Below are positions 40,305 to 48,032 of a stretch of 48,302 nt of DNA, one piece after another (within the stretch, counting starts at the first letter, position 1; the number at the start of each line of letters is the position of its first letter). The DNA lies in the IMG/VR virus record IMGVR_UViG_3300009094_000026, positions 1-48,302 of that record; one strand, 5' to 3'. The position numbers and the translations under genes are program-made. The stretch is from a virus. Below the pieces are notes generated by a model that searched no databases, was not told the origin of the DNA, and worked only from the letters and a program-made list of their open reading frames with translations.

Positions 40305-40810
40305 TAGAATTTTCCCATCTTCCACAAACCGATACCTACTGCATCCCACACGTCCTTCTCCCAATTTCGTGTGGCCCCCGGCCCGTAGCGTTTAATCAAC
40401 CGACGTGTGACGACCGATTTCGGTAACTGCCCTTTCCAATCCTTGGGGGTCACCGGTGTAAACGATTTCGCTTCCTTGAAGTAGCCGGCCAACACACCCA
40501 CCAGAAAGACGAGCTTCTGGAGATCGCCTGCCGCCCATCCAAGTTGAATCCCGTGCCACGACGGAAACTCGGAAACGAAATCAGTCTCGTACACGCTTAC
40601 CGATCCCCCCATTGGTCCGAGATCCCACATCGCTTGGTCGAGCTCCTTGGCGATCCACAGTGCTCTGGCGGTGAGTTCGAGTTTCCGTGGGGCCTTGATA
40701 AGACCGACTCGGTGTGGCGGACGAACGGAAGGAGTGCGTTCCCAATAGGCCCATCCAAGCGAGTTCAACCCAGGGTCGATCGCTAGCATCCCCATACACA
40801 GGCACCCCAT
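40304..40810 (-). CDS. RuvC-like Holliday junction resolvase
   Basis: Up to 168 residues. It has the RNase H fold pattern of RuvC: LAIDPGLNSLGWA at the N-terminus with the first Asp, SVYETDF with the central Glu (about residue 75), and KDVWDAVGIGLWK at the C-terminus with the last acidic residues. It would cut four-way junctions made by recombination-dependent replication. Starts are possible at 40810, 40795 and 40789; none has a strong ribosome site, and the last gives the shortest lead-in to the first catalytic Asp. Confidence 0.8.
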   Translation of the reverse strand: MGCLCMGMLAIDPGLNSLGWAYWERTPSVRPPHRVGLIKAPRKLELTARALWIAKELDQAMWDLGPMGGSVSVYETDFVSEFPSWHGIQLGWAAGDLQKLVFLVGVLAGYFKEAKSFTPVTPKDWKGQLPKSVVTRRLIKRYGPGATRNWEKDVWDAVGIGLWKMGKF

Positions 40811-40857
40811 TGATATACAATCCGCAGCAGTTCAACGGACGAGAAAACGAATAGCGT

Positions 40858-41319
40858 TCAGGAAATACTCTTGACGACGCCGAACCGGTGGTCGCGACCG
40901 TCGGACCAATAGGGTATCTTCTCGTAGGCGCGACGAACTCTCTGCTCTTCATCGCTTGGAGGACGGACGGATCGACTGTCGGTCCGTGGATCATATCGAT
41001 AGGCTTTCCGAGGTCCGCGTTCGTATAGACCTTTTGGCACAGGACCAACCTCGTCGAAAATGTAGATAGTACGAAGATCGTAATCAGGAACTCTTTCATG
41101 GCGGATCACCTTCAGACGGTAGACACCGTCCGCTCCTTTTTTCATATCGAAGGTTGACTCGTGATGATGGCCCAATCCCCATGTCGACTCGATATCGATA
41201 GAGGACGTTCCATCCTCGTGTTCGACGACGACGTACTGCGAGTCTCCAAGTCCGATCGATTCGTACATACGCCGTTCGATATCGGACCAGTCGAACTGGT
41301 AGTGGCGTCGTCGTTTCAT
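40858..41319 (-). CDS. 153-residue hypothetical protein
   Basis: ATG 41319 overlaps the MazG-like stop by four bases (ATGA). Sequence: an RRRHYQFDWSDIERRMYESI start, then beta-rich VVVEHEDGTSSIDIEST and a His-rich GLGHHHES, DLRTIYIFDEVGPVP in the middle and an Arg-rich end. No recognised domain. Another frame across it begins with a signal-peptide-like run but looks like a shadow. Confidence 0.6.
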   Translation of the reverse strand: MKRRRHYQFDWSDIERRMYESIGLGDSQYVVVEHEDGTSSIDIESTWGLGHHHESTFDMKKGADGVYRLKVIRHERVPDYDLRTIYIFDEVGPVPKGLYERGPRKAYRYDPRTDSRSVRPPSDEEQRVRRAYEKIPYWSDGRDHRFGVVKSIS

Positions 41320-41630
41320 CGGAGTGTTCCCAAGTCGTGAGCGATGAGAAGATACTTCTGGATCTTCTGCGTCTTCGCGAACTCGAACCGCCGCGCCCGA
41401 TCGGACATGTCCCAGGCATCGATCCCGATCATGCCCAACGACGCACGCAGGTCGTAGTATTCCCGAAGGATGCGTTCCCGATTCGTTAAGAGTCCGGGGT
41501 TGTCCTCCGGCTTATCGTCTGGAAGGTGTTGCACCTGTTCCATCCCGAACCGTTTCGCCTTGGCGATACGATGCGCGACTTCGCAACACTCTTCCATCGT
41601 GACAGTCATCAGGTGTTCCATCTCAGTCAC
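41316..41630 (-). CDS. MazG-like NTP pyrophosphohydrolase
   Basis: About 104 residues from GTG 41630, overlapping the upstream stop (GTGA). MEECCEVAHRIAKAKRFGMEQ near residues 12-32 gives the EExxE pattern, and RILREYYDLRASL near 60-72 gives the second metal-binding Glu/Asp set. Such proteins hydrolyse NTPs to NMPs and house-clean pools. A longer frame upstream exists but overlaps the previous gene and looks non-coding. It is one of three NTP-pyrophosphatase-type folds in this window. Confidence 0.7.
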   Translation of the reverse strand: MTEMEHLMTVTMEECCEVAHRIAKAKRFGMEQVQHLPDDKPEDNPGLLTNRERILREYYDLRASLGMIGIDAWDMSDRARRFEFAKTQKIQKYLLIAHDLGTLR

Positions 41631-42100
41631 GACACCACCGTCCCCTTCGCGATCCGGTCCTCGCTCAGACGTTGGAAGAACTGTGCCTGCGTCTCCACGT
41701 TCAGATGCATGTTGTGCACCATCGCGACGTAGAGTTCGTAGGCCGCCGCACGGACAGGAAGTTGCGCATGACGATAGGCGATCACCTCCAACGCATGCAT
41801 GATATGCGAATACCAATGCTGCGGCAGATGGCCGAACTCCGACGGTTTGAAATTCGTCGGCGGATGGCTTTGAAAGAACGCCCCTGGGACGTCGACCTCG
41901 CGCACATCTGCAGGGTTCATGAAACACCAACGGACAAACGCCGTGATCCGCCGACCAGGCGACTCCGCCACTCCTCGTGCGGTCCATTGCTTCGGTTCGT
42001 CGTCGCAGCCACGCACCGCGGTCAACAGTGTTCCCTGTTCGCGCAAAGGGAGTCGCATCACCCAATCTTGCAACACACTTGTCTCGGGATTCTCCAACAT
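41627..42100 (-). CDS. Conserved phage hypothetical protein
   Basis: A 157-residue protein that I recognise as a type found in many phages but without a known function. LQDWVMRLPLREQGTLLTAVRGCDDEPKQW and FVRWCFMNPADVREVDVPGAFF are typical, followed by HWYSHIMHALEVIAYRH and a C-terminal LSEDRIAKGTVV. Ribosome site AAAAGGAG six bases from ATG 42100. No enzymatic motif is obvious. Confidence 0.65.
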   Translation of the reverse strand: MLENPETSVLQDWVMRLPLREQGTLLTAVRGCDDEPKQWTARGVAESPGRRITAFVRWCFMNPADVREVDVPGAFFQSHPPTNFKPSEFGHLPQHWYSHIMHALEVIAYRHAQLPVRAAAYELYVAMVHNMHLNVETQAQFFQRLSEDRIAKGTVVS

Positions 42101-42112
42101 CTTCGTCTCCTT

Positions 42113-42331
42113 TTACATTACCGGTTCTTTGATCCGATCGACACGGATCAATCGTACCCCAGGGACTGGCCGTCGTGCTCGTTCTTCATGTTGCACGCAG
42201 AAGTACAGATGGAACAGTCCGCCACCTTCGAGCTCTCGTTGCGAACACCAGATAGCTGGCTTGTCGCACAAGGCTCGATCGTCGTTCTCGATCACGGCGT
42301 CACACTTGCCTTCTCGGTTCCTTTTCTTCAT
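42113..42331 (-). CDS. 72-residue Cys-containing protein
   Basis: ATG 42331 with AGGAG six bases upstream. Cysteines lie at GKCDAV, ALCDKPAIWC and FCVQHEE, suggesting a zinc-binding fold with His. The remainder is helical or beta with an Arg/Val-rich tail. No known family. It overlaps the zinc-ribbon gene by four bases. Confidence 0.55.
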   Translation of the reverse strand: MKKRNREGKCDAVIENDDRALCDKPAIWCSQRELEGGGLFHLYFCVQHEERARRPVPGVRLIRVDRIKEPVM

Positions 42332-42480
42332 CTTCTTCTCCTAATCTTAATTCGTATCCGATGACCCGACGACAATCTCATGACATCGAAATCGCAATAC
42401 AGAAAACACGGAAAACAGGTCGTGTGCCGAACCGTGACTAAATTCTTGCAACCTCGACAGATACAACGAAACAACTTCAC
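42328..42480 (-). CDS. 50-residue zinc-ribbon-like protein
   Basis: GTG 42480 gives 50 residues with CICRGCKNL and TTCFPCFLYC, i.e. two cysteine pairs that could bind zinc, and a basic tail (RIKIRRRR). The ribosome site is poor; it follows the upstream stop by 12 bases and overlaps the next start (ATGA), as in coupled small genes. Confidence 0.45.
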   Translation of the reverse strand: MKLFRCICRGCKNLVTVRHTTCFPCFLYCDFDVMRLSSGHRIRIKIRRRR

Positions 42481-42491
42481 AGCGGACGCGC

Positions 42492-42611
42492 TCAACGAAA
42501 GTAAACCCAAATCGACCCACCGACCATCAGTGCCAAAAAGAACGCCAAGATCGCCCAATCAAGCCACCATGGATTCGACGGACCCCAATCATCTCCCGAT
42601 CCTGTAGCCAT
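42492..42611 (-). CDS. 39-residue membrane protein
   Basis: ATG 42611 has AGGAG six bases upstream. A polar Gly/Trp-rich N-terminus (MATGSGDDWGPSNP) is followed by one membrane segment (LDWAILAFFLALMVGGSIWVYF) ending in Arg. The N-terminus would lie outside and the short tail inside. It is a likely real gene too short for most gene finders. Confidence 0.55.
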   Translation of the reverse strand: MATGSGDDWGPSNPWWLDWAILAFFLALMVGGSIWVYFR

Positions 42612-42620
42612 CCTCATCTC

Positions 42621-43991
42621 CTATGCAACGTTGTCCAACGGATACACCCGACGCCATCGATCGATCATACCCTTCAAGACCAAGTTGAACTGTTTGGCGG
42701 TCAGCTTCTTCTCGCGCAGTCGCGGCACTACCTCTTCGTCAACCGAATTTCTGGTGATGAGATCGATATGCAACAGTGGACGTTTCTTCGTCAGATGCTC
42801 AATCCGCTTCTCGCATTGGCTTCGGACTTCGTTCTCCCACATGTTGCTATAGTAGATATCCGTGTCTGCGGCTGCGAGATTCAAACCGTACATACCGAGC
42901 TTTTCCTGCACCACCAAAACGCGAATCTTCCCTTTCTGGAAATCCTTAATCCGATGGCGACGTTTGACTCGGTCCGTCGCGCCGGTCATGGTCGCAGTCT
43001 TGATCCCCTTTGAGTTGAGGTATTGATACAGACCGCGTATCTCCGAACGGAACCGTGCCCATACCACGATCTGCGAGTTCTTCGGAAGGTCGTTCTTGAG
43101 AATCGATAGAACCTCTTTTAGCTTGGCGTCGCTCACCAGATCCTTGCCGTCCGGAGCATATCCGCCAGCCAGTCGAGCCAACCAGGTCTGTTGAACGGGT
43201 GCCCACTTCGTTTCCTTTCCTTCGTATTCAAAATCCTTAATGATCTGCCGCTGCAAGCGTTTCTGAACTCCGTTCATCTCGACCACACGTTTTTCGTAGA
43301 CGTGTTGCGACCCCATCCCGGCTTGTTTGGCTGTGAGGATGAAGACATTCGAGTGTACTTCGTTCTTGATCGCTTCCATCGTTCCTTTCTTCGGACGCCA
43401 TTCATACGTGGCCCATCTGGGTTGATAGAAGTGGCGTCCCCGGAACTGCCAGTAGTTGTCCGTCCCGAGCATATCTCCTTTCATCCAGACGACTTGATTG
43501 AACCAGTTGAGGACCGACTCCGGGTTAGGCAAGCCAGACAATAGCGCGCGATGCTCCACCTCAGTTTGACGAAGTAATACTTTAGTGATCGCCGCTTTCG
43601 GCGACCGGATGCGTGTGCTTTCGTCGAGGATGATCCCATCTTCATCCTTGTCTAAGAGTTCGAGCAACTCCGGGTGGGTGCGGAGATACTCGTAGTTAAT
43701 GAGATGCCAGCCCGGTAGGTTGGCGACAACCGACGGTCGATGTGATTTCGTAATCTCAGTAAGAATGTGCACACGACGATCAGGTACACCTTCAATCTCA
43801 AGCTCTTCGACCCAACCGGGATTGATGGTGGACAAGGGAGCCACCACCAACACCCGCCTGAGCCGCCGCGCCTTGGCCCAACGAATCGCTACAGAAGACT
43901 TTCCTGTGCGCATCTCCATCGCCAGGAAGATCCGACTTCTGGGTAACGCGTATGCCATTGCCCGAACCTGATGGGGTCTATGTTTGTGCAT
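42621..43991 (-). CDS. SNF2/DEAD-like superfamily II helicase
   Basis: About 456 residues from ATG 43991. Motif I is AMEMRTGKSSVAI (near 25-37), motif Ia VLVVAPLSTI, motif II DESTRI, motif III LLSGLPNPES, and the C-terminal half has QEKLGMYGLNLAAAD (motif V) and RSQCEKRIEHLTKK (motif VI). This layout matches SNF2-type phage helicases rather than DnaB-like replicative ones. It may help recombination, replication restart or remove bound proteins. It is coupled to the cold-shock gene, whose stop overlaps its start. Confidence 0.8.
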   Translation of the reverse strand: MHKHRPHQVRAMAYALPRSRIFLAMEMRTGKSSVAIRWAKARRLRRVLVVAPLSTINPGWVEELEIEGVPDRRVHILTEITKSHRPSVVANLPGWHLINYEYLRTHPELLELLDKDEDGIILDESTRIRSPKAAITKVLLRQTEVEHRALLSGLPNPESVLNWFNQVVWMKGDMLGTDNYWQFRGRHFYQPRWATYEWRPKKGTMEAIKNEVHSNVFILTAKQAGMGSQHVYEKRVVEMNGVQKRLQRQIIKDFEYEGKETKWAPVQQTWLARLAGGYAPDGKDLVSDAKLKEVLSILKNDLPKNSQIVVWARFRSEIRGLYQYLNSKGIKTATMTGATDRVKRRHRIKDFQKGKIRVLVVQEKLGMYGLNLAAADTDIYYSNMWENEVRSQCEKRIEHLTKKRPLLHIDLITRNSVDEEVVPRLREKKLTAKQFNLVLKGMIDRWRRVYPLDNVA

Positions 43992-44244
43992 TCCCCATCT
44001 CAATCGCTTCGGCCGAAGGACCGCGCGAGTCCCCGACCTTCGGTTCGAACGAACAGGGTTGTCCTTCCCACATATCGTAGATGGGGAATCCGTACTTCAC
44101 TTTCGTCTGGTGGGCGAAGTACTTTACACCATCATCGCCGGTGATCCAAAAGAATCCCCGATCAGGCAAGGTGGCCTTGACTTTGCCGGTCATCCGTACC
44201 GATGTCCTATTCTGCATGTCCGATCCTCGATCCGTGATCAGCAT
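43978..44244 (-). CDS. Cold-shock-domain protein
   Basis: About 88 residues from ATG 44244 (GGAG six bases upstream; ATGs at 44250 and 44256 are possible). The CSD is visible: MTGKVKATLPDRGFFWI with an RNP1-like GFFWI, then KYFAHQTKV as RNP2-like, and GQPCSFEP with GPSAEAIEMG at the end. It likely binds single-stranded RNA or DNA. It precedes the helicase gene. Confidence 0.75.
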   Translation of the reverse strand: MLITDRGSDMQNRTSVRMTGKVKATLPDRGFFWITGDDGVKYFAHQTKVKYGFPIYDMWEGQPCSFEPKVGDSRGPSAEAIEMGNAQT

Positions 44245-44268
44245 CTTCATCTCCATAAGTCTAAAGGT

Positions 44269-44296
44269 GGACCGCCGACCGCCGTACCGACGGTCC
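44269..44296 (-). terminator. Hairpin after the Lys/acidic protein gene
   Basis: GGACCG (44269-44274) pairs with CGGTCC (44291-44296), a short stem in the gap after 44305. No T-run is present, so it is a weak terminator at best. Confidence 0.35.
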
Positions 44297-44304
44297 CCCG
44301 GTTG

Positions 44305-45102
44305 CTACTTCTTCGCTTTCTTCGCGGTGGTCTTCTTGATGACCTTCTTCTTCGGCTTCTCTTCTGCCGGTTCTTCTTCCTCGTCGTCGACCTCTTCGTC
44401 GTCGCCACCAGATTCTTCACCATCTTCGTCTTCCGACTCGTCGTCGGACTCGCTCTCCTCCTCCTCGTCGTCTTCCTCTTCTTCCTTCTCGCCGCCGGAG
44501 AAGCTCGCCATAAACGTTTTGAGCTCCTCGTTGTTCTTGATCTCACGTTGCTTGACCACGACACCGGCTCGCAGCATGTTGCGGAGGATCCCCTTGACGA
44601 GTTTCTTGACCGTCTTCTTGCCTTCGGCCTTGACACCCGCCTTTTCCATCGCGAGGACTAACTCGTTCTCACCCATCGTATGCTCGTCGGCGCCTTGCAT
44701 CGCCTTCAAGACCTTCGACAAGAGCGAACCCTTCGGCGCGAAGCACCGATTGGCCACCAGGACGAGTTTGCGCCCCACCTTGACACCCTTCGTCTTCTTC
44801 GTCTTCTTGAGATCCTTCTTCTTCGCCACCTTCTTGCTCGCCATCTTTTTCTTTGCCACGACTGCCTCCACCTGTTGTTGATACTTTCGTTGACGTTTCA
44901 CCCGTCTCGCTTTCTTTCGTTCGCGACGCTCCTGCTTGGTCTCACGCTCCTTCGTTAAAAACGTGCACATCGCGCAATGGACATTTGCCCACATCCGACC
45001 AGGACGGTGGTCCCGTCGTGTGATGTGCCCACACCTAAGAACTAACGTCACCCTCGCCGTCCCCGGCTTGGGTCCGTAGACTTTAGTTACCGGACGTAGC
45101 AT
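44305..45102 (-). CDS. Lys-rich protein with acidic tail (possibly two products)
   Basis: A 265-residue protein. Residues 1-60 form a Cys/His-rich piece (LRCGHITRRDH, HCAMCTF) that may bind zinc. Residues 60-110 are extremely basic. A compact helical region follows near 120-180 (LVLAMEKAGVKAEGKKTVKKLVKGILRNML), then a long Asp/Glu run and a basic end. An in-frame GTG at 44859, preceded by GGAGG, could start a separate 184-residue product from the second half. The composition fits a nucleoid-type or assembly protein. It resembles the acidic-tail proteins elsewhere in the window. Confidence 0.55.
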   Translation of the reverse strand: MLRPVTKVYGPKPGTARVTLVLRCGHITRRDHRPGRMWANVHCAMCTFLTKERETKQERRERKKARRVKRQRKYQQQVEAVVAKKKMASKKVAKKKDLKKTKKTKGVKVGRKLVLVANRCFAPKGSLLSKVLKAMQGADEHTMGENELVLAMEKAGVKAEGKKTVKKLVKGILRNMLRAGVVVKQREIKNNEELKTFMASFSGGEKEEEEDDEEEESESDDESEDEDGEESGGDDEEVDDEEEEPAEEKPKKKVIKKTTAKKAKK

Positions 45103-45105
45103 CCG

Positions 45106-46377
45106 TCACGCTCGACACTCCGACGGCTTCTTGTCGTCTCGTTTTCGAATGAAAACCGGAAAACGAAATCCACTATCCGACTTCTGGTCGTATTCAATCT
45201 GGATCACGCATGGATACTTCCACGACAACGCGGCCTTGCGCGTCTTATCATCGAGACCAGTACCGCATCGCCCCATTTCCTTGAACCCAGTCAGTCCCTG
45301 GGCACAGAGAGCGATGTGGAACTTACCGACTACGTTGTGGTTCTTGCCTTTCCCAAGTTCGTATCCAGTTGCGATCACATCCTCCTCTTGAACGGGTTTG
45401 ACCTTCCAACAGTTGACTCGCGCCGGTGTTCCGTTCACATGGACCACTGTCGCCTGGTCTTTGCGCCACACCACCAGACCTTCCCATTTGAACTTCTTGA
45501 CCCGATCGATCGCTTCCGACAGGGTCGCCAATCTGGTGGGTGAGATCGCCACCAATGGCATTCGTACGAGCGGCGGGTAACCCTCCGCGACTTCGCGTTC
45601 GAGGTCTTCCATCGCGAAGTCAACCGCCTTCGCCAACATGGCGTAGCGTTCAGAGTATGGTTTTTTGTAAACCGGTTCTCCTTTCCACCACAACAAGTCG
45701 AAGGCGTGTAGTTGAACTTGCATCCCCTGTTTCTCCGCTTGCTCGATCATCAGATGCGCTCGTTGCGGTAGCGACCGAGCGATTCCGGAGACGAGGTTGA
45801 ATTCGTCCTTGTCGTTCATACCAGGATTTCGGTTCGTCACCACGAGCTCGACATCCATAATCGACTTCGGTGGCATGGACAGATCTTTCACCAATGGCAT
45901 CAGATGATCGGTCACGTCGTCCTTGCCGCTACTGTAGATGTGCCGCTCGCCTTCGAAATCGGAGACGAGGAAGTGCCGCATCCCATCCCGCTTGCGTTGG
46001 ATAAAGACCAGGTTGTCCCTGGCCCAGTTCGCCATGTCCGTGGGATCGTACGTCTTGATGGGCTTGGCTGCCGCGAACTCCTTCGGCAACCGTCTCCATT
46101 CCATCTTCTTCTCATCGACCGTTACAGTGGCGGTGACGTTCAACAGTTCGTCTCGGTATCCTTTCTTCATCTTCTTCTCGATCCGCTTCGTGTACAAGGC
46201 GAGCGCCCGCTCTCGTGCGGTCATCCGCTCGTTGGCCTTGAGACGTTCGACAGTGTGTTGCATCTCACCGTCTTGCTGGCCCCATGTGGTGTGGACCTCA
46301 TCTCCTTTCAGTTCGCAGGACCACACCTTCACACCACCCTTGGACTTTCGATGAAACAACGTAATCCGAGTCCCCAT
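45106..46377 (-). CDS. ATP-dependent DNA ligase with WGR domain
   Basis: About 423 residues from ATG 46377, which has AGGAG six bases upstream. Residues 1-75 are a WGR domain (TWGQQDGE). The nucleotidyltransferase core has IQRKRDGMRHF with the AMP-accepting Lys129 (KxDG), MDVELV with Glu177, FDLLWWKGEP, EGLVVW and WKVKP as motifs III-V. The C-terminal OB region (YELGKGKNHNVVGKF) follows. It seals nicks in replication and recombination. WGR domains bind DNA ends and are not common in small phage ligases. Confidence 0.85.
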   Translation of the reverse strand: MGTRITLFHRKSKGGVKVWSCELKGDEVHTTWGQQDGEMQHTVERLKANERMTARERALALYTKRIEKKMKKGYRDELLNVTATVTVDEKKMEWRRLPKEFAAAKPIKTYDPTDMANWARDNLVFIQRKRDGMRHFLVSDFEGERHIYSSGKDDVTDHLMPLVKDLSMPPKSIMDVELVVTNRNPGMNDKDEFNLVSGIARSLPQRAHLMIEQAEKQGMQVQLHAFDLLWWKGEPVYKKPYSERYAMLAKAVDFAMEDLEREVAEGYPPLVRMPLVAISPTRLATLSEAIDRVKKFKWEGLVVWRKDQATVVHVNGTPARVNCWKVKPVQEEDVIATGYELGKGKNHNVVGKFHIALCAQGLTGFKEMGRCGTGLDDKTRKAALSWKYPCVIQIEYDQKSDSGFRFPVFIRKRDDKKPSECRA

Positions 46378-46403
46378 CTTCATCTCCTTTTTGATACGGA
46401 CTT

Positions 46404-46487
46404 TCACGCGCGCTTCCTTTTTCGTTGTGGCACCGCGGCCATGTAGTACTTCGGTGCGCGAACTTTCACCGCACGTGGATGTTTCAT
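46404..46487 (-). CDS. 27-residue basic peptide
   Basis: ATG 46487 overlaps the upstream stop (ATGA) and encodes MKHPRAVKVRAPKYYMAAV followed by a basic tail. It fills the gap before the ligase. Very short; it could be a real small peptide or only a coupling ORF. Confidence 0.35.
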   Translation of the reverse strand: MKHPRAVKVRAPKYYMAAVPQRKRKRA

Positions 46488-46753
46488 TTGTTGATGCTCC
46501 ACAAGTTGTCGAGCACCTGCTCTCGAATCTCTGCCACCAACTTCGGGAGTTCGTTGGCTGTGATTGCCGTCTTCACGGCATGCTGGTATTGCATGTAACG
46601 AACAAGTGCTGGTGCTGTTTTAGTGGACACCGACACCTTTGCTCTGACCAGTGTCTCGGCCTTCGACGTGTGTCCGTTCTTCAACACACGCCACCGCTTC
46701 TTCTGTGCCCGAGAAATCTTCTTGCGTGCTTCTGCCGACATCTTCTTCTTCAT
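46484..46753 (-). CDS. 89-residue basic hypothetical protein
   Basis: ATG 46753 with AAAAAGGAG six bases upstream. The N-terminal MSAEARKKISRAQKKRWRVLK is a basic helix like those in small DNA-binding proteins, followed by a helical C-terminal half (HAVKTAITANELPKLVAEIREQ). Possibly nucleic-acid-binding; no known family. Confidence 0.55.
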   Translation of the reverse strand: MKKKMSAEARKKISRAQKKRWRVLKNGHTSKAETLVRAKVSVSTKTAPALVRYMQYQHAVKTAITANELPKLVAEIREQVLDNLWSINK

Positions 46754-46772
46754 CTCAGTCTCCTTTTTCCTT

Positions 46773-47006
46773 CTACTCCGGTTTGAGGTTTGACTCCATC
46801 GTTGAAAACCGTCCGTTCGATTCCGCTTTCTTGCTACGCGCGAGTCCTTCGGCTCGCAACACCAATGACATTTGCGACTTCGTCAGTGGGATCTGCACCA
46901 CGACTTCGTGTCGTTCCTTCCCATCCATCGCCTGCTGGGGCGTGTCCCACAATGTGAGACGACCATTGTGATCCACACGGAAATGCAGAATCCCGTTGCT
47001 GTTCAT
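46773..47006 (-). CDS. 77-residue hypothetical protein
   Basis: ATG 47006 overlaps the metallopeptidase stop (ATGA). Beta-rich N-terminus (GILHFRVDHNGRLTLWDTP), then a helical stretch (SQMSLVLRAEGLARSKK). No recognised domain; a partner of the neighbouring peptidase is possible. Confidence 0.55.
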   Translation of the reverse strand: MNSNGILHFRVDHNGRLTLWDTPQQAMDGKERHEVVVQIPLTKSQMSLVLRAEGLARSKKAESNGRFSTMESNLKPE

Positions 47007-47443
47007 CGGCCTGTCCTCCTCGCTTCTGTGTATCCGTTAATTCCAAAGTAACGAACCTGTTCCATCGCTACCGTCCAAATGAACACCTGCTCGATATAAT
47101 ACCGAGCCCATGTCCACGCCGCTTCCTCACACACCAGCTTCGCGGCTCGATACTCGAACATCTCTCTGGGATGAGCTCCCGGTTTCGGTTTCTGCTTCGT
47201 GCAAAACCCGTCCGGTGCCAGATGGTGTCCGAATTCGTGCATCACCACTGCGTAGCTCGTCTCATCGTCGATCTCTCGTGCGATCACTACCCGACCAACC
47301 GACTCCTTGGTTACACGATGGATTGCGTTCAAGGCAATCGCCTTGTGTCGCTCCCGTTCGCTATCAAGAATGACTGGGATCTGGAATCGCTTCGAGATCT
47401 CGGCCACATGCCATTTGAAGTTGGCGACAGTCATCTCCATCAT
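47003..47443 (-). CDS. Zincin metallopeptidase (HExxH)
   Basis: About 146 residues from ATG 47443 (GAGG upstream; overlaps the previous stop). VVMHEFGHHLAPDGF carries the HExxH zinc site near residue 70, and EYRAAKLVCEEAAWTWARYY provides a likely third ligand Glu. A helical N-terminus (FKWHVAEISKRFQIPVILD) leads in. It may cleave host or phage proteins early in infection. A longer upstream frame overlaps the zinc-ribbon gene and looks non-coding. Confidence 0.7.
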   Translation of the reverse strand: MMEMTVANFKWHVAEISKRFQIPVILDSERERHKAIALNAIHRVTKESVGRVVIAREIDDETSYAVVMHEFGHHLAPDGFCTKQKPKPGAHPREMFEYRAAKLVCEEAAWTWARYYIEQVFIWTVAMEQVRYFGINGYTEARRTGR

Positions 47444-47859
47444 CGCCGACCTCGCTTCTTCTTCAGCTTCACGGACATCTTCCGTTTCGGCTGTTCCGGC
47501 AAATCCGGAATCAACGGCGACGTGTGCGCGCTGACCGTCTTGTTGTCGATCTGCACGACTACCTCTTCTTCGACCGCTACTTCTTTCGGTGGCCACTCAC
47601 CACCGTGCGATTCGATTTCGGCCTTGCACAGGAGCCGAGCAATCACCTCGTCGCTCACACCCCAGCGCTTGGCATGCATACGTTCGTTGGCGATCCATGC
47701 CGTGATGTCCCAGACCGCCTTCGAATTCCGCGATGCCTGTCGTTCAATCTCCTCCGCCAACATCGTTTGGCATTTCGGACACCGCATCTTCAGGTACTGC
47801 GCCATCGACACATTCAATCGCGTGCCACACACGCACACGATCATCATCTTCATCTCCAT
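47440..47859 (-). CDS. Zinc-ribbon protein with helical middle
   Basis: About 139 residues from ATG 47859 (AGGAG six bases upstream; a second ribosome-site-and-ATG pair lies 12 bases further on). The N-terminus VCVCGTRLNVSMAQYLKMRCPKCQTML is a zinc ribbon (two Cys pairs). A helical region (WDITAWIANERMHAKRWGVSDEVIARLL) follows, then an acidic strand and a Lys-rich tail. Probably nucleic-acid or protein binding. It overlaps the peptidase start. Confidence 0.6.
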   Translation of the reverse strand: MEMKMMIVCVCGTRLNVSMAQYLKMRCPKCQTMLAEEIERQASRNSKAVWDITAWIANERMHAKRWGVSDEVIARLLCKAEIESHGGEWPPKEVAVEEEVVVQIDNKTVSAHTSPLIPDLPEQPKRKMSVKLKKKRGRR

Positions 47860-47872
47860 CTTCATCTCCTAC

Positions 47873-48025
47873 CTATTCGCAGCGGCCGAGTCGTCGGCCA
47901 GTGCCATGCTCAGTGATATCGCCGTGCCCATCCACATGCACGATCTGCATATGTGAGACGACAACGTGCGGAAGGTAGACAACCTTCCCACCATTGCGTC
48001 GTGCCGTCCGTTCAAGCGACGCCAC
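47873..48025 (-). CDS. 50-residue hypothetical protein
   Basis: GTG 48025 follows the VWA gene stop by seven bases and has only a weak CGGA site. The sequence (GGKVVYLPHVVVSHMQIVHVDGHGDITEHG) is beta-rich. The longer reading frame above it overlaps the acidic tail of the VWA gene and is not credible. No family known. Confidence 0.4.
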   Translation of the reverse strand: MASLERTARRNGGKVVYLPHVVVSHMQIVHVDGHGDITEHGTGRRLGRCE

Positions 48026-48032
48026 GGTTCCG

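Noticed and set aside
40581-41099. Frame beginning with a signal-peptide-like hydrophobic run
   Set aside because: It overlaps the 153-residue gene and the RuvC-like gene out of frame; those two have better composition and junctions.
41631-42065. Long N-terminal extension of the MazG-like gene
   Set aside because: The extension lies wholly within another well supported gene and has the Arg/Ser/Gly/Cys composition of a wrong frame.
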